A DNA stretch of 7,748 nucleotides from an uncultured Solirubrobacterales bacterium. GTDB lineage: Bacteria > Actinomycetota > Thermoleophilia > Solirubrobacterales > Solirubrobacteraceae. A program made the translations under genes and the position numbers. The notes under the pieces are model-generated. The model worked only from the letters and a program-made list of their open reading frames with translations. It searched no databases and had not been told where the DNA came from. The stretch is from positions 1 to 7,748 of the forward strand of contig CAJBXY010000035.1 in assembly GCA_903959665.1 (NCBI GenBank). The letters run 5' to 3'. Of this stretch, positions 4,998 to 7,748 are shown piece by piece (the first letter of the stretch is position 1; the number at the start of each line of letters is the position of its first letter).

Positions 4998-6083
4998 ATG
5001 TCCGTTCACGAAATCGCCGACGATGACATCGTCGCCAGCCACGCCGCAGGGGAAGCCAATGAGCGCCCGCCGCTCGTTGTGCTCGAGCCGCTGATCGAAT
5101 TTCTCGACGCGGCGGGAATCGGCGAAGGCGAACTAGAGATCGCGCCGATCGGTGAAGGCCATTCCAACGTCACTTACGCCGTTACGCGCGGCGAGGCGAG
5201 TTTCATTCTGCGCCGCCCGCCGCGCGGACCGCTGCCGCCGAGCGCCCACGACGTGCTGCGGGAGGCGCGCGTGATTGGCGCGCTCGGGCCGACCGCCGCG
5301 CGCGTGCCGAAGGTTCTCGCAGTCGGAGACGACGAGGCGATTATCGGCGCGCCGTTCTTCATCATGGAACACGTCGACGGCGAAGTGATCGGCAGCGAAA
5401 TGCCGGCAATTTTTGACAATCCGGCGCAGCGGCAGAAGCTCGGTGAGGAGCTGATCGATTCGCTCGTTGAACTTCACAGCGTCGACTGGGAGGCCGCGGG
5501 CCTGGAGGGCTTCGGCAAGCCGACCGGCTACCTCGAGCGCCAGCTGCGCCGCTTCGGCGGCCTTTGGGAACACAACCGCACGCGCGAACTTGAAGACGTT
5601 GACACTGTCGGCAAGTGGCTGGCCGCGAACATGCCCGAGTCGGGCGCGGCGACGATCGTCCACGGCGACTACCGGCTGGGCAACGTGATCTACGCGGCCG
5701 AGAGCCCAACAAAGCTGGAAGCGATCCTCGACTGGGAGATGGCGACGATCGGCGACCCGCTCGCCGACCTCGGCTACTTCGCGACGCTCTACGTCGACCG
5801 CGACGACCCGCCGCTGGGGATGTTCGAGCTGAACTCGATGACGCGCGACGAAGGCTTCCCGCTACGCGCCGACCTGATCGCCCGCTACGAAGAGCGCTCG
5901 GGCCGAGCGATGAGCGACATCCGCTGGTACCAGACGCTGGCGCTTTGGAAGACGGTCGTCTTCATGGAAGGCAACTACAAGCGAGCTCTCGCCGGTTCAA
6001 CCGATGATCCGTTCCTGGCCCAGTTCGGCGACGGTGTCGTTGAGCTTGCCAGCCGCGCGCGGGCGCTCAGTGATGGCGCCTGA
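4998..6083 (+). CDS. APH-fold phosphotransferase, ACAD10/ACAD11 kinase-domain type
   Basis: The 361-residue protein is a small-molecule kinase of the aminoglycoside phosphotransferase (protein kinase-like) fold, cytoplasmic. The N-lobe has a glycine-rich turn IGEGHSNVTY, the FILRRPPRGPLPPSAHDVLREARV region that carries the nucleotide-binding basic residues and helix-C Glu, and the hinge FFIMEHVDGEV. The catalytic motif HGDYRLGN is at residues 222-229 (Asp224 catalytic, Asn229 metal) and the DFG-equivalent LDWEMATIGDP is at 244-254 (Asp245). This version, especially the PSAHDVLRE stretch, is typical of the ACAD10/11-related branch rather than of antibiotic-resistance enzymes. ACAD11 phosphorylates 4-hydroxyacyl-CoA. 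A CoA thioester or hydroxyacid is therefore a reasonable substrate guess, not a proven one. ATG 4989 is an alternative start; the frame stays open to 4725 inside the antisense gene, but that extension is non-coding in character. It overlaps the HAD gene by 11 bases. Confidence 0.88.
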   Translation: MSVHEIADDDIVASHAAGEANERPPLVVLEPLIEFLDAAGIGEGELEIAPIGEGHSNVTYAVTRGEASFILRRPPRGPLPPSAHDVLREARVIGALGPTAARVPKVLAVGDDEAIIGAPFFIMEHVDGEVIGSEMPAIFDNPAQRQKLGEELIDSLVELHSVDWEAAGLEGFGKPTGYLERQLRRFGGLWEHNRTRELEDVDTVGKWLAANMPESGAATIVHGDYRLGNVIYAAESPTKLEAILDWEMATIGDPLADLGYFATLYVDRDDPPLGMFELNSMTRDEGFPLRADLIARYEERSGRAMSDIRWYQTLALWKTVVFMEGNYKRALAGSTDDPFLAQFGDGVVELASRARALSDGA

Positions 6084-6708
6084 GGCGGCGCCGCGCGGCC
6101 TGCTGCTCGATTGGGGCGGCGTGCTGACGAGCGACGTCTTCGCCGGCTTCCAGCTCTTCTGTGAGGACGAAGGGCTTGACCCGCTGCGCGTGCGCGAGCT
6201 CTTCGCCGCCGACCCGGACGGCCGCCAAGCGCTGGTTGAGCTGGAGACCGGCGTGATCACCGAGCCGGAGTTTGAAATTCGGCTCGCTGCGCTGCTGGAG
6301 CTTGGGCCCGACCGCACGCCCGGCCTAGTTGACCGAGTCTTTGGCTCAATTGTCGCCGAGGAGGCGATCTTCGAGGCGCTACGGATCGCCCGTTCCAATG
6401 GCATCCGCACCGGCCTGCTCTCCAACTCTTGGGGCGTCGAGCGCTACCCGCACGACCAACTTCCCGAGCTCTTCGACGCGATCGTGATCAGCGGCCAAGA
6501 GGGCGTTCGCAAACCCGATCAGGCGATCTACGAGATCGCGGTTCAGCGGCTTGGGATGCCGGCCAGTGAGATCGTCTTCGTTGACGATCTAGCGGGAAAC
6601 CTGAAGCCGGCGCGGGCGCTGGGAATGATCACCGTTCACCACACCAGCGCGGCGCAGACGCTAAGCGAGCTCGAGCAGCACTTCGCGCTACCGCTTCGCG
6701 CTAGCTGA
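6073..6708 (+). CDS. HAD-superfamily hydrolase, ACAD10/soluble epoxide hydrolase N-domain type
   Basis: This 211-residue protein is a haloacid dehalogenase-fold phosphatase with a small helical cap (about residues 20-95). Motif I is LLLDWGGVLTS with nucleophile Asp13. The second Asp of the classical DxD is Gly15, as in DxGGV members such as ACAD10 and DxGN members such as YihX. Motif II is LLSNSWG (Ser117), motif III is EGVRKPD (Lys147), and motif IV is VFVDDLAGN (Asp171, Asp172). The EGxRKPDxxIY and DDLxxNLKPARxLGM stretches match the N-terminal domain of ACAD10. The ATG at 6073 lies inside the end of the kinase gene (ATGGCGCCTGA); GTG 6070 is the only close alternative. Coupled translation with a kinase suggests a phosphorylation-dephosphorylation pair on the same metabolite class. 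It converges on the CtaG-like gene with an 8-base overlap. Confidence 0.87.
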   Translation: MAPEAAPRGLLLDWGGVLTSDVFAGFQLFCEDEGLDPLRVRELFAADPDGRQALVELETGVITEPEFEIRLAALLELGPDRTPGLVDRVFGSIVAEEAIFEALRIARSNGIRTGLLSNSWGVERYPHDQLPELFDAIVISGQEGVRKPDQAIYEIAVQRLGMPASEIVFVDDLAGNLKPARALGMITVHHTSAAQTLSELEQHFALPLRAS

Positions 6709-7564
6709 GCGAGCCGGCAACGATTCGCTCGCGCAGCTCGTCGCCGCGGCCGGCGGCAACCGCACGGGCGGCGCGCGAATCGGTCAGCTCAACGCCTTGC
6801 CCGCGGGCGAACTCAACGAGCTCTTGGCGCTCGTCGGTCTGCTTGGCAGTCTTCAGGAAGAGCCAGGCGAGCAGGCAGATAGTCAGCACCGAGCCTTCGA
6901 GCATCATGATCCCCCCGGCCATCGCCTGATCGGAGGCGGCGCCAACACCGCGCCGTGCGAGGCCCGGGTCATAAACGCTGTAGAAAACCTCGCCGAAGAT
7001 CAGCACGTTGCCGAGCACGGCGCCGGTCAGGCGCACGGCGACGATGTAGGCGAACTGGGCGGCGGTGCCGAACCAAGCCGGCTTCGGCAGCGGGCCGAGC
7101 AGCGCCATCCAGATGTTGATGCCAAAGAAGACGAAGGCCGCGTGCTGGACGACGTGGATCAGCTCGTCGCGAACCGCTGCCTCGTGAAAGAGCGGGAGGT
7201 GCCAGAGATACAAGTTGGCCGCCCAGAGGACGAAGGCAACGATCGGGTTGACGAAGATCTGAAGGCGGTCGAAACCCGGCAGCTGCAGAACCGGTGCCAG
7301 CAGCGGCGCTGTAAGCCCCAGAACTATCAGCAGTGTCGCGATGTCGCCGAGCATCAAGTGCTCGACCATGTGTACCGAGAACAGATCGCCTGCGATGCTG
7401 CCGATCGGCGAGCCAACGGCGATCACAATCAGCACGAGGCCTGAGAACATCGAAACTTGGCGCCAGCCCGGCACGGCGCGGCGGGTGCCGCGCAGCGTCT
7501 GAACCCGCCGCGCATAAAGCGCCGCGATGATCACCGCCGGAAATAGCAGCAGGAAGAGCAGCAC
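6701..7564 (-). CDS. CtaG/Caa3-type cytochrome c oxidase assembly protein
   Basis: The 287-residue product is a seven-helix membrane protein of the Caa3_CtaG family, involved in assembly of heme-copper oxidase, probably in copper delivery. Hydrophobic segments lie near residues 1-18, 39-58, 72-95, 103-121, 139-157, 168-194 and 214-238, followed by a soluble C-terminal tail of about 45 residues. The family histidines are evident: His65 and His69 in VHMVEHLMLGD, His122 and His127 in LWHLPLFHEAAV, and His137 and His141 in HVVQHAAFVFFGINIW. The motif DQAMAGGIMMLEG near 212-224 is also typical. The start is GTG 7564, because an in-frame TAG lies three codons upstream and the next Met is at 39, after the first helix. 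A minus-strand gene fragment ends 57 nt upstream; whether the two are co-transcribed is unclear. Confidence 0.92.
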   Translation of the reverse strand: MLLFLLLFPAVIIAALYARRVQTLRGTRRAVPGWRQVSMFSGLVLIVIAVGSPIGSIAGDLFSVHMVEHLMLGDIATLLIVLGLTAPLLAPVLQLPGFDRLQIFVNPIVAFVLWAANLYLWHLPLFHEAAVRDELIHVVQHAAFVFFGINIWMALLGPLPKPAWFGTAAQFAYIVAVRLTGAVLGNVLIFGEVFYSVYDPGLARRGVGAASDQAMAGGIMMLEGSVLTICLLAWLFLKTAKQTDERQELVEFARGQGVELTDSRAARAVAAGRGDELRERIVAGSLS

Positions 7565-7566
7565 GG

Positions 7567-7579
7567 GTAACTAGGTTAC
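7567..7579. promoter_or_regulatory. GTAAC-TAG-GTTAC inverted repeat over the CtaG-like promoter
   Basis: A perfect 5-bp inverted repeat with a 3-bp spacer begins 2 nt upstream of the GTG start. On the minus strand it contains TAACCT (7578-7573), a TAnnnT hexamer 8 nt before the start codon, so the palindrome would cover a -10 element or the transcription start. It could be a small operator, but 5-bp arms can occur by chance. Confidence 0.3.
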
Positions 7580-7621
7580 GCGGCGCGGGTGGCGCGGGAT
7601 GTTTCTCAGCAGCCCCGCCGC

Positions 7622-7748
7622 TTAGTCGCGGTTGCCGCGGCCGTAGAGGAAGGCGAAGAGCTTGCCGAGGCGGTTAGTCGTCTTCTCGCTGTAAGGGAAC
7701 ATGTGAACGTCGCGCTTGGGGTGCAGGCGTGAGACGAGGATCGACTGC
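7622..7748 (-). CDS. C-terminal 41 residues of an unidentified protein (5' end outside window)
   Basis: The last 41 codons of a minus-strand gene enter from the right edge and end at TAA 7624-7622. The tail includes SRLHPKRDVHMFPYSEK and NRLGKLFAFLYGRGNRD, is basic and has no motif I can assign. Codon third positions are strongly G/C, as in the neighbours, which supports real coding. It ends 57 nt before the CtaG-like gene on the same strand, so membership of the same respiratory cluster is possible but unproven. Confidence 0.6.
   Translation of the reverse strand, partial: QSILVSRLHPKRDVHMFPYSEKTTNRLGKLFAFLYGRGNRD

Noticed and set aside
6797..7444. 215-codon open frame antisense to the CtaG-like gene
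   Set aside because: Its translation is hydrophilic and featureless, whereas the opposite strand encodes a clear membrane protein family.
7594..7618. GCGGG...CCCGC inverted repeat after the right-edge gene
   Set aside because: The 5-bp arms with a 15-nt loop in GC-rich DNA and no T tract are too weak for a terminator call.

Overview
The window is high-GC bacterial DNA, densely packed with genes on both strands. The codon choice, the MutT1-like NUDIX/histidine-phosphatase pair, the CtaG-type oxidase assembly factor and several apparently leaderless genes all fit an actinobacterium. Thermoleophilia (for example Solirubrobacterales) is my best guess, but that placement is an inference.

Layout, left to right. 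A BAX inhibitor-1/YccA family membrane protein runs leftward off the window (1-643, minus). It is divergent from an M29 family metallo-aminopeptidase (703-1923, plus). A tRNA-Ser(GGA) gene follows (1956-2044). Just downstream is a ~1 kb patch (2045-3067) whose intergenic DNA is AT-rich and whose codon use is weaker than the neighbours'. It holds an unrecognised protein and a small excisionase-type helix-turn-helix protein, plus two short repeat structures that look like protein-binding sites. No integrase is visible, so this looks like a decayed or minimal tRNA-associated insertion. Next is an exported PLC-like phosphodiesterase (3107-4072, plus).

On the minus strand, a SixA-type histidine phosphatase (4942-4463) and a NUDIX hydrolase (4466-4077) overlap by ATGA. 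Together they carry the two domains found fused in mycobacterial MutT1, but as separate genes in the opposite order. Divergent from them, an APH-fold small-molecule kinase (4998-6083) overlaps a HAD phosphatase (6073-6708) by 11 bases. These two domains are fused to an acyl-CoA dehydrogenase in animal ACAD10, so this pair may act on CoA-linked or hydroxyacid substrates. A CtaG/Caa3-type cytochrome c oxidase assembly protein (7564-6701, minus) converges on the HAD gene with an 8-base overlap. The last 41 codons of an unidentified minus-strand gene enter at the right edge.

The genes are mostly housekeeping or accessory metabolism. The parts most worth following up are the tRNA-Ser patch with its repeats, the unfused MutT1-like pair, the kinase-phosphatase pair, and a -10-like hexamer at a fixed 6-nt distance from three start codons. 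I see no strong evidence for a completely new system.
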